DNA from: Sandaracinomonas limnophila
GTDB lineage: Bacteria > Bacteroidota > Bacteroidia > Cytophagales > Spirosomataceae
Direction: 5' to 3'
Length of the DNA: 64,000 bases
NCBI RefSeq assembly: GCF_004005965.1
Contig: NZ_SACY01000003.1
Location: 62,001-126,000, forward strand
The stretch's first letter is position 1, and each line of letters begins with the position of its first letter. The translations under genes were made by a program, and so were the position numbers. The notes beneath the pieces are model-generated. The model made no database searches, was not told the origin of the DNA, and saw only the letters and a program-made list of their open reading frames with translations. This document shows positions 62,774-64,000 of the stretch, one piece after another.

Positions 62774-63718
62774 ATGAACTGGACCAAAAAAGGCTTGATC
62801 TACTGCCCAAAAGGCGAGCAAGAATGGAATGCAAACCTTTATGCACATGTAGTATGTGCAGATAATTCTTATGAGGACCGCATTCGATTATACTATTCTT
62901 GTCGCGATTCCCTTGGCAGATGTCAAGCCTCTTTTATTGATTTAAATTCGAATGACCCTTCAAAAGTCATTTACGAACATCCTGAACCCATTTTAAGTTT
63001 AGGTAAAGCTGGTTTATTCGACGACTGCGGGATCATGCCAACTTGGTTTCTTCAAAATGGAGAAGAAAAGTGGTTGTATTATATCGGCTGGACGGTTCGA
63101 AATACCATCCCCTACCACAATGCCTTAGGCTTAGCCGTTTCAAAAGATGGCATTCAATTTGAGAAAAAATTTGAAGGACCAATCCTTTCTACCATTGCTA
63201 CAGAACCCTATTTCAACGGTTCGGCTTGTTTTCTTTTTGACAAAGGAAAATATAAGTGTTGGTACTTGAATTGCACTGAATGGACTCCTGATTCTGTAGG
63301 TCGATTGGAGCCCATGTACAACATTAAATATGCCGAATCAACTGATGGAATCAATTGGCAAAGAAATAATGTGGTAGCAATTGATTTCAAGGATAATGTG
63401 GAAGGTGGAATTTCTCGACCAAGTGTTATCATCGAAGATGGTATCTACAAAATGTGGTTCTCAGCACGTGCGAAAACAGATTATCGAGATAATAAATCTA
63501 GATCCTATCGCATTTATTATGCTGAATCTTTAGATGGGATTTCATGGAAAAGAAAGGATGATGAGACGGGAATTGATATCAGCTCTAATGAACAAGATTG
63601 GGATTCTCAAATGATTGAATATCCTTTGGTAATCAATCACAAAGGAAATAAAATTTTATTTTACAACGGAAATCACTTTGGTAAAACAGGTGTTGGCTAC
63701 GCAGTTTTAGATAAATAA
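62774..63718 (+). CDS. Five-bladed beta-propeller glycosidase-like protein
   Basis: Cytosolic-looking protein of 314 aa resembling the GH43/GH32 propeller fold, with repeated Tyr/Trp-rich blades (IRLYYSCRDSLGRCQASFIDL, YKCWYLNCTEWTPD, YKMWFSARAKTDYRDNKSRSYRIYYAES, KILFYNGNHFG). The aspartate-rich NWQRNN, DFKDNVEGGISRPS and DDCGIMPTW could house the active site. No signal peptide. It is followed with a one-base overlap by a glycosyltransferase gene, so it may act in surface polysaccharide synthesis. A near-leaderless promoter lies just upstream. Confidence 0.75.
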   Translation: MNWTKKGLIYCPKGEQEWNANLYAHVVCADNSYEDRIRLYYSCRDSLGRCQASFIDLNSNDPSKVIYEHPEPILSLGKAGLFDDCGIMPTWFLQNGEEKWLYYIGWTVRNTIPYHNALGLAVSKDGIQFEKKFEGPILSTIATEPYFNGSACFLFDKGKYKCWYLNCTEWTPDSVGRLEPMYNIKYAESTDGINWQRNNVVAIDFKDNVEGGISRPSVIIEDGIYKMWFSARAKTDYRDNKSRSYRIYYAESLDGISWKRKDDETGIDISSNEQDWDSQMIEYPLVINHKGNKILFYNGNHFGKTGVGYAVLDK

Positions 63719-64000
63719 TGGATTTCAGTAGATTTGATCATGATGAATTTCCTGGCTCAAAGGTTTCAAACAAACCCAAAGTAAGTGTTTGTTTAATCAC
63801 CTATAAGCATGAAAATTACATTGAAAAATGCCTCGATTCCATTTTAGAACAACAAACTTCATTTGATTTTGAAATTGTTGTTGGAGAAGACCATTCTCCT
63901 GATAATACTGCAAAAATTCTAGAAGCTTATGCCCAAAAACATCCTGAAAAAATCAGAGCATTTATTCGCCCCAAAAATATAAGTGCCAAATTTAATTTTT
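63718..64000 (+). CDS. GT2-family glycosyltransferase, N-terminal part
   Basis: The frame from the ATG at 63718-63720 reads MDFSRFDHDEFPGSKVSNK followed by the GT2 start KVSVCLITYKHENYIEKCLDSILEQQTSFDFEIVVGEDHSPDNTAKILEAY. The GT-A nucleotide-sugar site (EDHSPDNT) fits. The gene runs off the window (94 codons seen). The start overlaps the previous stop (TAATG), indicating an operon. Confidence 0.88.
   Translation, partial: MDFSRFDHDEFPGSKVSNKPKVSVCLITYKHENYIEKCLDSILEQQTSFDFEIVVGEDHSPDNTAKILEAYAQKHPEKIRAFIRPKNISAKFNF

Overview
Organism: the window looks like a low-GC chromosome segment of a Bacteroidetes bacterium (Bacteroidota), probably a Cytophagales-type lineage. Supporting evidence is the recurrent promoter -7 element TAnnTTTG without Shine-Dalgarno leaders, a TonB-dependent receptor/DUF4249 lipoprotein pair, a type IX secretion C-terminal domain, DUF1080 plus Gfo/Idh/MocA genes, PepSY-like lipoprotein repeats and an NFACT protein. 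No phage, IS element, CRISPR array, rRNA or tRNA gene was found. Layout: 1-5.5 kb holds leuS (3' end missing), a TauE/SafE permease, a HigBA-type toxin-antitoxin pair and murF. 5.6-16.5 kb holds ahcY, an M1 peptidase, purQ, an FKBP, a YfhO-type membrane protein, yicC, an SPFH protein, a DMT transporter and a desaturase. 16.5-23.4 kb (minus strand) holds hemH, the DUF4249/TonB pair, nuoH and metZ. 23.5-26.2 kb is a keto-sugar pair (tandem DUF1080 plus oxidoreductase). 26.8-30.5 kb holds a PASTA protein, two convergent rhodaneses, miaA and a RhlE-type helicase. 30.6-34.3 kb is an MFS/small membrane protein/acs operon, followed by an SSS symporter and an NFACT protein. 37.7-40.7 kb holds an IMPACT protein and a FAH-family/aldehyde dehydrogenase pair that could finish a Weimberg-type route. 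40.7-41.2 kb is a MazEF pair with its own operator. 41.4-51.7 kb (minus) holds clpB, a hybrid histidine kinase, rsmA, a thiamine pyrophosphokinase, moaC and an RND protein, with moeA divergent. 53-56 kb is a dipeptide epimerase/PLP enzyme/serine hydrolase operon. 56-64 kb holds lgt, a PepSY lipoprotein, a frameshifted T9SS adhesin, a NIPSNAP protein, a beta-propeller glycosidase-like protein and the start of a GT2 glycosyltransferase. The most unusual signal is a system of short tandem arrays (7-, 8- or 16-nt units) packed between genes. They often start inside a stop codon or end within a few bases of a start codon. They are orientation-locked: arrays just upstream of starts are essentially G-free on the coding strand (AACAATT, CATAACT, ATTCTTAT), whereas arrays just after stops are G-bearing and C-poor (RRGAATYG, TTAATTG, TAAGATT, GTGAAAA, GTTATGA, TGAGCAAAG). 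They frequently supply the stop codon and last residues of a protein, once form the start of a protein (M1 peptidase), and once have become an in-frame linker joining the receiver and HPt domains of the histidine kinase. A hairpin family with stem TGGCAACC and loop CTTGT recurs beside one of these arrays.
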